Source: Maratus speciosus
Taxonomy: Eukaryota; Arthropoda; Arachnida; Araneae; Salticidae
Reading direction: 5' to 3'
Length of the DNA: 64,000 nt
Assembly: GCA_963932465.1 (NCBI GenBank)
Contig: OZ010799.1
Coordinates: forward strand, 285,417,898-285,481,897
The notes below the pieces were generated by a model. The model was given only the letters and a program-made list of their open reading frames with translations. It was not told the DNA's origin and made no database searches. Position numbers and translations under genes: made by a program. The first letter of the stretch is position 1. The number at the start of each line of letters is the position of its first letter. Shown here piece by piece: positions 12,150 to 24,997 of the stretch.

Positions 12150-13400
12150 ATGAAGGGCTGGAACAAACAAAAATTTCAAAGTCCTTTCAAAATAGAAAGC
12201 TAAATTTCAGGAATACGAAAGGAAACATTATCGTTACAATTTTCTTGGTTCCTTAAACGAATTTCCAAAGATTCACTAATGACGTCTTTAAACGAAACAA
12301 CTTTTTTTCGAAATAATCCTAGCTTGGTTGAAGTCAATAAATGAAATAAGTCCTTTAAGGATATTACTTGAGAGAGCTGTGGAAAATTTATTAGTTTTCA
12401 AATCAGTTTTGTATTCTTTTAAAAAATTTCCTTTCAAAATTGACATTTCGTCATACCAATATATGAGGACATTCTCCCATCTGTAAACTTAAGGGGATTT
12501 CATAAACCCCAGAGAAAGATATATATGGAATTGGATCTATTTTCTTACTCATTAAATTATATAAAATCATTGAATTAGATGCTACTAGTTGAATGTTGTA
12601 TTTCTTGAAAATATTTTTTTTTAATCTTTCGAATAGAATTGGAAGGTATGGAACCTATCTGTAAACTTGATTTAATTCGGTGGTGGTGGTGGTGGTGGGG
12701 GGGGGGGGGGTGATTAACAGAAACTTTATATTTATCAATCAATTGCGGATTAGATTTGAATTATAACCGTGTCGTAAACAAATATTGACGATGAAATTGA
12801 GTTCATCATCCAAACACTCTACTGAACAAAATCAGAAAGTCACGCTGGATAAATGACCTAAATGCTGCCATCTTATAATTTCATGGGGCAGCTGTTGTAA
12901 CTGGAATAACACTGTCTAATTTCATTGCTTGTCAGTAAACTTTCCATTTTAAACAGTTATTTTTTTTAACAAGGAAAACATCAAGAAAAGGAAACGAGTT
13001 ATTGTTTTCTAACTCCATCGTAAACTTAATATTTTTATCAACATGGGTAATTTCTTCAAAAAAATTCTCTAATGATTGATTTCCATCTTCTCAGATAACA
13101 AAAACGTCGTCAACATAACCTAACAATTAAGTGTGTTTAGGAAAATGCTTCGTAAAAATATGTTCTTTCAATGGACGCAATTTGAATTCTGCGAGAATAC
13201 TAGAAATTGGTGAACACATAGGAGCTCCTTTCTGCTATATGAAATATTTATTTTTAAAAATAAAGACATTACTTTTTTAATTAAGTTTAAGACAGACATA
13301 GTTGAAATTTTCATATTGTCAATTATATTATGTAACTCATCAAAGGATAAGGCAATGGAATGAATAACTTCTTCCACATCAATGGAGGGAAACAATGAAA
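12150..13400 (-). pseudogene. Penelope-like element pseudogene: RT palm through GIY-YIG, degenerate
   Basis: Reading the minus strand from 13395: MFPSIDVEEVI (first catalytic region of the palm), then in a second frame QKGAPMCSPISSILAEFKLR, then GYVDDVFVI with the YVDD metal-binding pair (plus positions about 13100-13125), then FPFLDVFLVKK. Further on come SGVYEIPL and STALSSN, matching the C-terminal GIY-YIG of the fragment at 10816-11226. Several stops and frameshifts break it. A GGT/G run (about 12680-12710) falls between RT and nuclease. Domain order (RT then nuclease) is the canonical PLE order, unlike the split element at 35-61 kb. The 5' end is truncated near 13400. Confidence 0.8.
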
Positions 13401-13404
13401 TAAA

Positions 13405-13745
13405 AAAAAATGCTTTAATTTATTTAGGTTATCTCATTTGTTCCCTTCTCTGTACTACTAATAAATCTCATTCCCAAACTTTATCTGATCAGATATGATA
13501 AAACAATTTATATTAAGAGTTAAAAAAAAAAAAAAAAAAAATCCTTGAATCATTCTAGAAAAATATCAATTTTTAAAACTCATAACAACACACATTGATT
13601 TCATATTACTTAAAATACCATTTATCTTCTATTCTCTGTAAAATACCACGAATTCTGTGCTTTAATTTATTTAGGGAATCTTATTTGTTCCCGTCTCTGT
13701 TCTACTAATGGCTCTCATTTCCTGCATTTATCGGATCAGATATGA
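13405..13745 (+). repeat. ~245-bp tandem repeat family, segment 4
   Basis: About one and a half units (TGCTTTAATTTATTTAGG at 13412; CTGTAAAATACCACGAATTC at 13636), with an A-run near 13527-13541. Resumes directly after the PLE pseudogene, with about 45 bp of the expected unit missing at the junction. Confidence 0.65.
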
Positions 13746-14917
13746 AGACAGCGATGAATAAATGAGTTTAAAGGGAGCTGAAATTAAAGATTTTTCCTGC
13801 TGATCTTTATCGCATATTTTCCCATATAGAAAGGTCGATATTTGTAATTCAATGTATTCTACATACTATCTTTATTTTATTCTGTAGCACATAAAGTATG
13901 ATTTATACTGCAAGTAACTGCAATTAGTAGCCACTTTTATTCCGCATAGATTTATAAAAGCCTGTTGTTACTAATTTATATTTAGAATTACTTTAAATAA
14001 CAATTGCGTATCATAAATACAGTTTGTCTGTTGTCAAATTACATTTTTAGGCAATTTGTGAAAGATAAATTTTTATAATCTCAAAAATGAATAAAGTTGA
14101 AAGTATAAAAATTATAGCAAAAGATATTTTAGATATTGTAGGTGTTGATTTGAAGAGTATTTAATTGCATTCTAAGAATTTGATTCTTCCCTGTTTGCTT
14201 GAATGTGTCTAAAATGGATAAAGCATGTGTGAGATTTGTGGAGATAGCTTTCCAGTAAATTTCAGTAAACGTCATCCGATAAAATTCATATTAACATAAT
14301 AATTTCATATTATCTACAAATAATTCATTTTTATAGACGTTTTTTAACTAAGGAGGAGATCACTTTCACGAAACTCGATATTGCTTGATTTTAACACACA
14401 CACACACACGAAAAAAACATTGGAGCTGTAAAAATTTCTTCAAATTAAACAATTTTTTTGAGTAATTTGTTCAAATCTATGTTTACGTATTCCTTTAGAT
14501 ACTCTTAAGGAAAAATAGTTAGCATTTAATTTAATTAAGACATGCTAATTAAGCATTTTCAAAAAGGTGATTTGGCATGTATGTGTGGCGCGAAGTATTA
14601 TACAAAATATATTCAATATTTCCGCTTAATATTACATGTATAGATTCTTAAAATACTGTACTTTAACTTCAACCTAAAATAATAATAAAGTGTACAGTTA
14701 AAAATGTTATTTCAAGCAATTAATTCAGAAAATACAAAATTTATGATAATATTTCTATAAAAATAAATAAATATGTTACTGGTACTATCTTAAAAAGGTT
14801 ATAAAACCACATAAGATGCAATATAATATAATATATTAAATTTCTATGTTACATAAATTTGAAAACGTGATGCGCGCAATGGGAAAAATATCTGTTTTGA
14901 GAAATATGAATTTAAAG
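13746..14917. other. Intergenic, no gene seen
   Basis: AT-rich; a (CA)n tract at about 14394-14408. No supported reading frame or element termini. Confidence 0.55.
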
Positions 14918-15107
14918 CAGTGTTGCTAGTGAGCTACTTTTTTTTAATTCCGATTTCTTGATTGGCACCACTTTTTTTAAATGGCGAAATTCGCCTTATT
15001 TAATGACGTATTAATTAAGGCGGAATCAAGCGGAATTTTACCATTTTAAAAAAGTGTTACCAATCAAGAAATCTGTATTTTAAAAAAGAAGCCCACTGGC
15101 AACACTG
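14918..15107. mobile_element. Short hAT-type MITE, copy 1
   Basis: Nearly whole-length palindrome: CAGTGTTGCTAGTGAGCTAC at the left and the near reverse complement ending CCACTGGCAACACTG at the right. About 190 bp. A second copy at 32869-33059 has a clean 8-bp duplication, which supports hAT. The flanks here do not show an obvious duplication. Confidence 0.7.
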
Positions 15108-15806
15108 CATTTGCAGTGCAAATTATGTCAATGATTCTTTACTAATGAACAAATGAAAATTTGCTAAAACGTATTTCAAGAATTTTTTTTTGAAGAGCCT
15201 CTTGTAACAAATGCAAACTTTATTAAGGTAAAAATTAATTAAAAAATATTTGTATAAATAAAAGACTTAAAATATATATATATTTTTTTTTAAACCACCC
15301 TTATTATCATAAAATTGAAATTATTGACTGAGTTAAAAATTTGACACAAAGCTAAAAAAAGGGATATATTTTTGATAAATGAAAGCACGTCAATAACTAA
15401 CTTGCTAAGCCTCTAAAGTTATTAAGTGGATTTAATTGTGTAGCACTTGTCAAATACTGAGACTGGAGTTGAATAAAATTAATGACACTTACAGAACGTT
15501 TAAAAAAAATCGAAACATTTTAAATTTTATAACGTTAATTGTGTTTTCAATTCGATGTATTTGAAAATGAGAAAAAGGTTTTTTTTTTCCCTTCTCGATA
15601 CTAAATCCCCTTCACCTTAAACAACAAGTAATATAAAAGTAAAAATACTTTTCTCGTTAATACTCTCTTTCGTAGGCAATTAATGTTCATTTTTAAATCA
15701 GGCCTATTTTTTTATATTTTTTTTTTTACTGAATTTACTCATTTTTCCAAAAAAATTCCATCACAATACATTAATTTGGCGTGGACACTGAACCCGACCA
15801 TTGAAA

Positions 15807-15838
<32 letters not shown>

Positions 15839-15839
15839 A
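15108..15839. other. Intergenic, no gene seen
   Basis: AT-rich with a T-run at about 15812-15838. The frame 15809-16027 (minus) is created by this run plus the neighbouring R repeat and is not a gene. Confidence 0.55.
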
Positions 15840-17140
15840 ACGCTTGCTAGGAACCACATGCTAGTGAATTGATTAAAAAATATATCATTTTGTTCTTTTT
15901 TAACATTTTCCAACAAAGTTGAAAAGTGTTTATGACTTCGGTTTGTCTGGCCGTCTGTACGCGCTCTAACTCTCGTAAATATACTCGGATTGCCATGAAA
16001 AATTTGGATGTTATTGACGTTTACCATAGCACGACCACTATTTCAAATGAAGTTTGTAGCAAGTTTAGTTGATCTCCAAAAGTGAAAAGGAGTCAAAAGT
16101 ATTCCGTTACATTACAGCGAATGGGAAAAAATCGTTTCAAATGATTTTTAATGATATTATACGCATCCAAACATAACAAAATTTATATGCATTTATGAAG
16201 TGCACTAAAATATGCATTCTGTAGAATATGCAGTGCAAAGAATAGTTATAATTCATTTACAGAGCCACACAAAAGAATTCCGTTACATAATGATATGGGG
16301 GGAAGGGGATTGTTTGCGGCGTATTTTAATTATTTTAAACTGTTTCATATATAATGAAATTGGTATACGTCGCTGAGGTTTACTATAAATTATTTCATGT
16401 ATTATAGGAAGTGCATAGCATTTACAGGGACACACAAAAGATTTCAGATACTATATTGTATCAGACGTACTGTACGTTAGCCATGATTGCTAGAAATGCA
16501 TTTTCAATTATGATATGCGCTTTTATGTTTCATTATATTTATGCATACTACATGGTGTATATAAATGCTATAATTTATATGCAGGGCTACACAGAAGAAT
16601 TCGTAACGGTTACTAGGTATGTATGCAAATTGCTTAAAGTTGGTTTTTAAAGGAGCTATCCATTTTTACTCTGAACTGCATTTAGTTTATTAAGAAATGT
16701 TTGTAGAATATACATAAAATGATATACAGGGTAACGCAAAGAATTGGATACATGCCGTTTATGGATGATAATTTCTGGAAATGTGATTTCTGTGGTTTTA
16801 AGAGTATTTTAGTTTTATTTAATTTTTAGCTATAAAATGACGTGTAATAAATGTACTAGATAAACAACAGAGCTGCACAAAAGTATACCAGTATGTTTCT
16901 ATCTATTTGTATAAATTGCTGAAAAAGAAATTTCAACCTGTTATGCGTTTTTTTGCTAAACTAAATTTCCCCATTATATATTATATATATCAAACTACAA
17001 ATCAAATATAGGCATGTTCAAAAGAATTGTAATACATATTTGGTTATGGACGGTAACTGCTGAAATCAATATTTTAAATGTTACTTAGATATTTTATTTA
17101 CCTTATTTTCCTAAATAACGAAGTTTCGTTAAAGCCTTCA
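15840..17140 (-). repeat. R-family dispersed repeat, copy 2
   Basis: Reverse orientation relative to 2860-4400. On the minus strand, sub-repeats again end in TTTTGTGTGTCCCTGTAAAT and similar. The block at 15900-16000 contains the reverse complement of ACGCGAGTTAGAGC and of GGAAAATGTTAAAAA. Period is roughly 130-180 bp. Short frame 16411-16650 lies within it and is not supported as a gene. Confidence 0.55.
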
Positions 17141-18262
17141 GGGAGTGTTGGAAAGTGTTTCATAATCTATGCTGTACGCGTGATTTTTCTTTCTTTTTAA
17201 GAAATTGTAACGGGGGAAAAAAAGCATTATTTAACCTACATATTTTCTATTTTAAAATCGTTTTTTGAGCGTAAAATCATAGTTTAATTAAGATTAAAAT
17301 GTTAATTGATATAAGTGTGTGTTTTTTATTTATTACACATTTTATTTTTATTGCGATGTAATTTTATAAATTTTAGTTTTTACAATATTTTTTTGTTCCA
17401 GTTTTGTTGTCAGTTAATCTGTTTTGGTGAACGTATTTGATGCATATTTGGCTTTTTTTCACATGTGGTGGGCTAACGCAAAAATGAATTAAAAATAAGT
17501 TATTAAAATTAATGAAGTTCTAAAAATACTGAAACGAAGAATCGTCCCCAAAAACATACCTTTGTGCAAAAATTTTAAAAACGATTACAAAATTCCATTT
17601 TTACATATAAAATATAAGTTGAGTAAAATAAAACAGTATAAAAAAAATTCATAATTTTTTTATTGGTTATATGACACATTTTTATTTTGTTTATACAGAA
17701 ACAAATGCACAGAGTGTTTTATAAGGATTTTTACCATATAAAACGCTTTTACTTTATTGATAATGATAATAAAGAATGTATTGATACTGTAATGGTACAC
17801 AATATCTTAAAAAAATGAAAAAGGTAATTTAAATACTCCATGCTCTATTATAAGAAATGCAGGAGCCTTTGGAAAAGCAATAGGTAAAACACTGCGTTCT
17901 GGCACACTGTAAACAAAGACAAACATTTCTTTGTATAAGAAAATATAATACAACCATGAACGAATATATACAATAACAACTGACGAGATATCCATGATTT
18001 CTAAAAGAGTTTGTATTTCTTAAGAAACCCTAGAAAACAATGTATTTTTAAGTTTTAAAGAATCATGTATAAATAGAAAATACCTTTTCCTACCACTGAT
18101 TTTCGGAAACATTTCCGAGTAGTTTTTATAGTGTTTCAAAAGAAGCCTGTAGTGTATCAGTTTTCTGAAACCCTAATATCGGTAGTGTAATTCTCAATAG
18201 AACCTTTTACTCTGTGTAATTGAATTTTTTACATGCAAGAGTAACAAAATAACATCAATATA
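17141..18262. other. Intergenic, no gene seen
   Basis: AT-rich. The frame 17807-17995 (minus) has no recognisable domain or conserved context. Confidence 0.5.
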
Positions 18263-18983
18263 AGGGTGTCCAGGACACAAAAATCTTCAAATTTTCTAAA
18301 AATATTTTAATGCAATAAAAAATTATCCGCTTTTGTCTGCTTAAAATGATACTTGAATCATGTTTCTATCCTTGTTAGAACAGAACATATTAATTTTTTC
18401 GTTTTGGTTTGTTTTCAAAATCTAGCTTTCAGGCAATGGTTGTCATGCAAACGACTTCTTGTGAAAATTCGTTTTTCTTCATGATGGGTTTTTTCACCAT
18501 TTCTCGTATTTAAATTGCTATAACTCAAGAACCGTTAAAGATATATTGTTCAAACTTGGAACATGTCTTTTTCAATTAGTTTACATTAATTTTGATTCAG
18601 CAAATTTGAAAAAAATATTTACTTTTGAAAATATGATTTTATTTTTTTAAGTTACATCATTTTTTCTTTAATTATTACTTTAAATATTTTAAAATTTTTT
18701 TTAAATTAATATTTTTTAAAATTCTGAATCTGAATTAAAACTTATATATTTCTGTTTATTTAAATGATAAAAAATTGAAATTCCACAAATAATATTTCGA
18801 GTTATAACGATTTAAAATTACCCCACTTTTTTAATAAATTTTTAATTTTCAATTTCATTTAAAAAGTTCTGAGAAGTTTTATCATGTGATTTTGTTTACA
18901 AATAATATGGTTAACTATCACAAAAAATTTTTAAATTTTAACTCAATAAATAAAGATTATTTTAAAATGTGTCCCGGACCCCT
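18263..18983. mobile_element. MITE with AGGGTGTCC termini, TA target
   Basis: Left AGGGTGTCCAGGACACA and right TGTGTCCCGGACCCCT are imperfect reverse complements, each next to a TA (18261-18262 and 18984-18985). The TA duplication suggests Tc1/mariner or pogo. Interior is very AT-rich and non-coding. Confidence 0.6.
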
Positions 18984-19080
18984 TAAATGTTAATATTAAT
19001 GTTGTAAAATTATCATGTTTGTCTGTAAAACAGTTTTATAGAACATGAAAATGTTTACAATAATGAAAAAAAGAAGTTTT

Positions 19081-19553
19081 ACAGAGAGTGCTTGAAACAA
19101 TCAGTGAAGTTTAACACTTCTGTCAGGATTTGGAGTTGTATGTGCTCTGAGTGCTTAGGAAAGCTCTGCATTTTGACAGGAAGGGTAAAATCCGAAGTAT
19201 ACATAGAGGTACTTGAGCAGTTTATGCTTCGATCATCGAAAAATCTATTTCAGGATGACTTTATTCTCCAAAAGGACTCTACATCTTGCCACATGTCAAA
19301 GGGCACTACTGCTTTGCTTAAGAAAAATTAAATCAAATTACTTCCTTGGCCAAGCAATTTTTCCGATTTACACTCCATGGAGAATACCAGAAGTTAAATG
19401 AAAAAACATATCCAGGACTCCTCCAAAGACTAAAATGAACTTGTGGAAAGTGTGAAATCCGTTTGGATAGACTGCCAAACTTTAGTGAATAGTATGCTTT
19501 ACCGAATGCTTGATGTTATTAAGGCCAAGTGAGATGCTAATAAACATTAACAA
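19081..19553 (+). pseudogene. Tc1/mariner transposase pseudogene (C-terminal half)
   Basis: DDE transposase remnant. The frame 19092-19331 reads RIWSCMCSECLGKLCILTGR, then YIEVLEQFMLRSS, then LFQDDFILQKDSTSCHMSKG. This matches the Tc1 core VWG, the LEQ-ML segment and the FQQDNAPCH catalytic block, with Asp-Asn changed to Asp-Ser. A frame change follows: from about 19344 the frame reads WPSNFSDLHSMEN, the degenerate form of WPAQSPDLNPIEN, which carries the third acidic residue. In-frame stops occur after it. The N-terminal DNA-binding half is missing and no terminal repeats were assigned. It is an inactive fragment. Confidence 0.8.
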
Positions 19554-19603
19554 TTCACAAAATGTTTCGTTTAAATGAATTATACTATTTTTTCTGTGTT
19601 ATT

Positions 19604-20192
19604 AACCATTTGGAAAAATGGTTATTGTCCTCGTCAGGGTAGGAAATCAAAAGCATATCTGAAGCCTTTTATTGGTTTAATCTGCAATTTATTCGTTTTC
19701 TGATTGGTCTATACAGTAATATGTATTTCCCTTTACTTTCAACAGAGATGGACAACAGAGTGTTGCCACTATGACAAAAAAGTAATAAAAACTACAAAAA
19801 AAATTTATAACTCAGAAATAAATTGAGATATAGCTTTCAAGCAAATTGCATTTAAAAGTACATTTTTTTCTCTATACAACGGTATAAAAAGTAATATTGT
19901 GGGATGTTTAGAAGTTTAAGAAATAAATTTCATTTAAAATGGACCTTCAGATTTCTTGGAAATCTGACGATGGAAAAGCCTTTTCCCGAACAACCAATGA
20001 AATGCTTGGATAATACTTAAGTTTCAGGTGGATAATATGTACGAGTCGCAGGCGATTACTGTCGCTTCCAACTTTTACATGTAATAACACTATTAATGTT
20101 TAATTCATGACGTACGTAATGTATGATCAACTCCGTGCTATTTTTTATGTCTTAAATTTTAGTCTTTGAAAAAATCATTTTTCAAATGGTCG
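19604..20192 (+). mobile_element. MITE-like repeat (F family), copy 1
   Basis: About 590 bp, repeated in the same orientation at 28508-29268. The left end is itself a hairpin (AACCATTT, GGAA, AAATGGTT) and its AACCATTTGGAAAAATG pairs with CATTTTTCAAATGGTCG at the right end. A second perfect hairpin (TCAGATTTC, TTG, GAAATCTGA) lies near 19950. No coding capacity; superfamily not assigned. Confidence 0.65.
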
Positions 20193-21849
20193 TTGTAATT
20201 TGCTAAATTGCATTATTTTTTTCTTATTTTTGAACCGCTGTGACAATTATTCTGTTTTTTTTTAATTCATTAAAAAAACTTTCTACTATAATACAAATTT
20301 TATGTTGTATTCATTTAAAAAATATGTATAATGTTATACTACACATGTAAATTGTTAAGCATTCATTTTTACAGAAATAAATGTAAATCTCTAATGACTT
20401 TTTGCATTATTTTTCATGATTCTAATATTTTGAATTGGAGTAGTACTATTAAAAAAATTTGTAATTTTGTTTCTGTTTCCATTGTTTTTGTTGTTATTGA
20501 AAAAATATCAATTTGAAGCCATAGTATGTCATTTTTAAACATTAAAAAAATAGCTTATTCTGTTAAATTTTGTGAACATTACATTACGCGCAGTGCATGG
20601 AAACTTGCTAAATATATATGTATATATATTTTTTTATTAACATAAAGTTGATGCATAATATGTATATATGTGCACGTGTGCGACTTATTTATATTTCGGC
20701 ATATTGCACTTCATAAAGAGTTTGCCAATATAAGTTTCCATTTTATTTTTTGTAAGGTTATTACCTTCTGTATTTGGATTTTTGTCTACTAATTTTTCTT
20801 TTAATCTGTGTATTTTTGAATATTGAGTAATTTTTTTCTATGAAATTCTGTATTAGTAGTTAATTTACATACTTCGAATAATCTTCTGATTTAATATATT
20901 AATTGCAAAATGTTTTATTATATACATGTATATATATAATTAATGTAATCTTTATAGGAGAAAATATAAGAATTGTACACTTAAATGCTTTTAGGAATGT
21001 TTACACAGTTAGGTTACATAGGTCTCCTTGTAGCAATATGTAAAACTTTCGACAATTTTTTTTTTAAATGTTACTGATTCTTAAATGCTTTAATCTTTGA
21101 GTAAAATTTTTATAATTGTTTGAATTTAGACCTATGAGAAGCTTGAAAAATCATCTATTTTATCGAAGATTATCAATGTACTTCTTTTTTTTTTTTTTTC
21201 AAATGTTCAATATGAAAATTCTAAAAATACAACTTAATATAAAGAAAACATATAAGTAAAAATTTCAAGAATAATGAAATTTTCTGATTTAAAAAAAAAT
21301 ATATTACAACAAATGATAACTTCTACATACACGAAACCAAATACGGTCATGTTTCTAAATACTAAACAAAAGGCCATTGAAAAACATGTTAAAACCTGAC
21401 TCGGAGAGAAGTCGGTAAAAGATCTAAATCACTCTCAAATCAATTGAAAGGAAACATTACCGTGAGTCAGAGAAGAAATCTCTTTTCATGGCATTTTGCA
21501 TTTATTCCCGTCTAAAAGCTTTAGCGCATATTTTCAAGCAAATGCATAATTTTCCTCCTTTTGAAGAGTTACGTTCAGAAAATCTCTTCCATTTAAAAAG
21601 GGATTTATTCTCTCTATTGAAATTCCCTTATCTAATTCAGCGTAAGTCCCGTTCCCCATATGCTATTTGAACGTGCGTTTTTTTTTTTTTTTCTTTGGAA
21701 TATTACTACAGTTTTAAAATAATGATTAAAATAAATATCAGATGCGTGATTTTAGCTCTAACAATATATTCAGCAAATATCAAAAACTTAAGCCAATAAC
21801 TTATTCGTTCCATATTTTTCGATATATATAAATTGCAAGAATAACAATA
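20193..21849. other. Intergenic, no gene seen
   Basis: AT-rich with (TA)n patches and a T-run near 21185-21199. Short frames at 20331-20516 and 21488-21670 show no domain. Contains the first member of a ~110-bp direct repeat, listed separately. Confidence 0.5.
20765..20877 (+). repeat. Direct repeat, member 1 (~110 bp)
   Basis: TTCTGTATTTGGATTTTTG through TAGTTAATTTACATA is repeated nearly identically at 21850-21957, about 1.09 kb downstream. The similarity is far higher than between other repeats in this area, suggesting a fairly recent local duplication. Confidence 0.75.
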
Positions 21850-21957
21850 TTCTGTACTTGGATTTTTGTCTACTAATTTTTCTTTTAATCTGTGTATTTT
21901 GGAATATTGAGTAATTTTTTTATGTAAAATTCTGTATTAGTAGTTAATTTACATAGT
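21850..21957 (+). repeat. Direct repeat, member 2 (~110 bp)
   Basis: Partner of 20765-20877. It ends just before the (TA)n tract into which the long-armed Tc1-like element at 21987 is inserted. Confidence 0.75.
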
Positions 21958-22836
21958 TATGATATATATATATATATATATATATACACTATATTGCCAT
22001 TAATGACCGGCAACATTCAATTTTAGACATTTTGTCGAAGATTGAGAAATATACTTGACAGATTCTTCTGTACTTTCAGGATTGAAAAGAGCAGGTATTA
22101 CCTCATATTTAGCAATGTCGATTTGATAAAGGGGGGGGGGGGGCAACAAAAAATCAAAGAAAAAAAATAATATTTGGGATCACCCTGTAAAATAAAATGC
22201 ACGAAATGATCTACCGCTACCGAATATAAATAAACAGACATATTATTTTGTGTAAGAATAGCACGTATATTAATAGAGATATAGCGATTTATTTAAAAAA
22301 AATAAAAAATTCTTGCATGATTTTTGCTTATAACATGCAGGGTTTTCAACCAAATTTAACTCCGGTTTCAGAAAAATTGACAAAATATAGTAGAAACAGT
22401 ATAGTGTAATTGGAATATAAATATATTAAATATTTTAGGAAATATGAGCAGTTGTATGAAATAATTTTTATCTGTGCATACGCGAACTATAACAAGGACA
22501 ATTTAATAGTCAACTCTATGGATTAACTTGTTAAAAAAAAAATCTAGTTAAATATCGTAAAAATTCAGAAAGCTATCGGCGTTAAAGTGAGCAAATTTTT
22601 AGTTGTTCTCTAAAAGCAGCTGAATGATAAGGGATTTGACACAAATTGTCTTTTTTTATTAACTGACTTTCAGAAACAAGTTAGTATTTAGTGAGTATCA
22701 ACGAGTAGATTTGGAAAAAATGCTTCGATTTTGATACTTCTTTTTATCATGGTATAGGCTCATTCTGGCGGTTATCCAAGAAGAACTAAAGCATCAATAA
22801 AAAATGAAAATTAAAAAAAAAAAAAAAAAAAAAAAA

Positions 22837-24997
22837 GTCCTTCCGGCCAGTGCCGGGAGGAAGAGGTAGCTTTCATAATCCTTATTTAAAAAAAGCCAAC
22901 TTATATCATGCAAACACACGAAGCTCAATTTAGTGGAAACCGAATATAGGAGATTCAGTACTAATTTTTATCAATATAATGAATGAGAATTTCGCGAAAT
23001 TAGTCAGCTTTATCCAAGCTGCTTTTCTTTAAAGTAACTTATATTTGGCTGCCAAATTCGGCAATTTCTTAAAGTGCCTGTCATTTTAAGACAACATGGT
23101 GGATGAGGCTAAGCAGTGAACTTGGTCGAGACCTTAGTAATTGCTGTGCACATGCTCACTCACATCGGAATCGGTTAATATATAGGAGTGCTGTCGCATG
23201 CAAAAAATCAGATTTTTCAAAATGTCACCCACAATAGAAACTGAAACTGCTATATCTGAGCCATTTTTTAAGGTAAAGACAAACAAAAAATGCTCCTGAA
23301 TCCTTATATAAAGATCAAATACTTAAGAAAGAAACCTTTTTCAATTTTAATTGTTTTGCACCTCACTTTAAATATATATACATTTTTTAATTTAATGGCC
23401 GCCATTTTGAAACAAGATGGCTGATGAATCTGGCCAGCGAACTTGGTCGAGGTGTTGATGTATACTATCCACATGCCTTCTTACATCGAAATAGGCGAAT
23501 ACGTGTGTTATCGCGTGACAAATACAAGATCGTTTCAAAATGTTAGCCATGCTAGAAATTCAAAGTGCTATAAATCAACCATTTTTTAAGATATCAACAA
23601 AAGAACAAATTTTCAGAAACAAAAACTGCTCCGGAATCTTTGTATCAAGGCCAAACACATAAAAAAATCTTTTTCATTTTCCAATTTTTTAATACCTCAT
23701 TTTGAATTTTAAATTTAATTTTTTTTAATGGCAACCCTTTTGAAACAAGATGGCGAATGAAGCTGGCCAACGAACTCGGTCGAGACATTGGTATGTACTA
23801 TGTACACACCAAGGTACATCCAAGTCGGTTCATAAGTACGCCTGTTATTACGTGACAAAAATGAGGACGTTTCAAAATGTCAGCCACGCTAGAAATTCAA
23901 AATGCTATAACTCAGCCATTTCTTAAGATATAGACGAAACAAAAACTGCTCTCGAATCTTTTTATCAAGGTCAAACACATAAGAAGAAAATATTTTTTCA
24001 ATTTTCAATTTTTGGTACCACATTTCAAATTTAAATTTTTCTTAAAAATTTAAATGGCCGCCATTTTTTAACAAGATGGCGGGTGAAGCTGGCCAACGAA
24101 CCCGGTCGAGACATTGGTATGTACTATGTATAAACGAAGTTACATCCCAATCGGTTCATAAATACGCCTTTTATCGCGTGACAAAATTCAGGACGTTTCA
24201 AAATGTCAGCCACGCTAGAAATTCAAAATGCTATAACTCAGCCATTTTTTAAGATATAGACGAAACAAAAACTGCTCCGAAATCTTTGTATAAAGGTCAA
24301 ATACATAAGAAAAAAATATTTTTCCATTTTCAATTTTTTGGTACCACATTTCAAATTTTAAATTTTTTAAAAAATTTTAAATGGCCGCCATTTTGAAACA
24401 AAATGGCGGATGAAGCTGGCCAACGAACTCGGTCGAGAGATTGGTATGTACTATGTACACACCGAATTACATCCCAATCGGTTCATAAATACGCCTTTTA
24501 TCGCGTGACAAAATTCAGGACGTTTCAAAATGTCAGCCACGCTAGAAATTCAAAATGCTATAACTCAACCATTTTTTAAGATATAGACGAAACAAAAACT
24601 GCTCCGAAATCTTTGTATAAAGGTCAAATACATAAGAAAAAAATATTTTTCCATTTTTAATTTTTTGGTACCAAATTTCAAGTTTTAAATTTTTTTAAAA
24701 AATTTAAATGGCCGCCATTTTGAAACAAAACGGCGGATGAAGCTGGCCAACGAACTCGGTCGAGACATTGGTATGTACTATGTACACACCGAATTACATC
24801 GAAATCGGTTCATAATTACGGTAGTTACAGTGTGACATAGGTCAGATATATATATATATATATATATATATCAATTTTGAACGGAGGGTGGTTTCGGGGT
24901 CTGGGGGTCATGATCGATGAAAATATACCAAAATTTTTTGAAATCGCTTTCCTCCGAACGGCTGCAATAGGTAGCTTTTTTGTAAAGAAAGCTACCT
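22837..24997 (-). mobile_element. Helentron/HINE-like repeat, full copy
   Basis: On the minus strand it starts AGGTAGCTTTC (complement of 24987-24997), holds about five tandem units of ~327 bp, and ends with GAAAGCTACCT (complement of 22864-22874), a GC-rich hairpin (22840-22863) and GGACTTTTT. A matching inverted sub-terminal pair with a 3' hairpin and a tandem-repeat core is the layout described for Helentron-derived DINE/HINE elements. Both junctions fall in A/T-rich sequence. No Rep-helicase is present. A plain TIR transposon with AGGTAGC ends is the alternative. Confidence 0.5.
23120..24835 (-). repeat. ~327-bp tandem repeats inside the HINE-like element
   Basis: The marker GGTATGTACTATGTA starts units at about 23790, 24116, 24442 and 24770 (spacing 326-328), with more diverged units at about 23128 and 23455. 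Each unit contains a palindromic GGCCGCCATTTTGAAAC / AAATGGCGG block followed by GGCCAACGAACTCGGTCGAG. Units nearest the right end are the most alike. A (TA)n tract follows at 24846-24871. Confidence 0.85.

Noticed and set aside
8620..13745. CRISPR-like array
   Set aside because: Units are ~245 bp, degenerate and without unique spacers; the window is eukaryotic.
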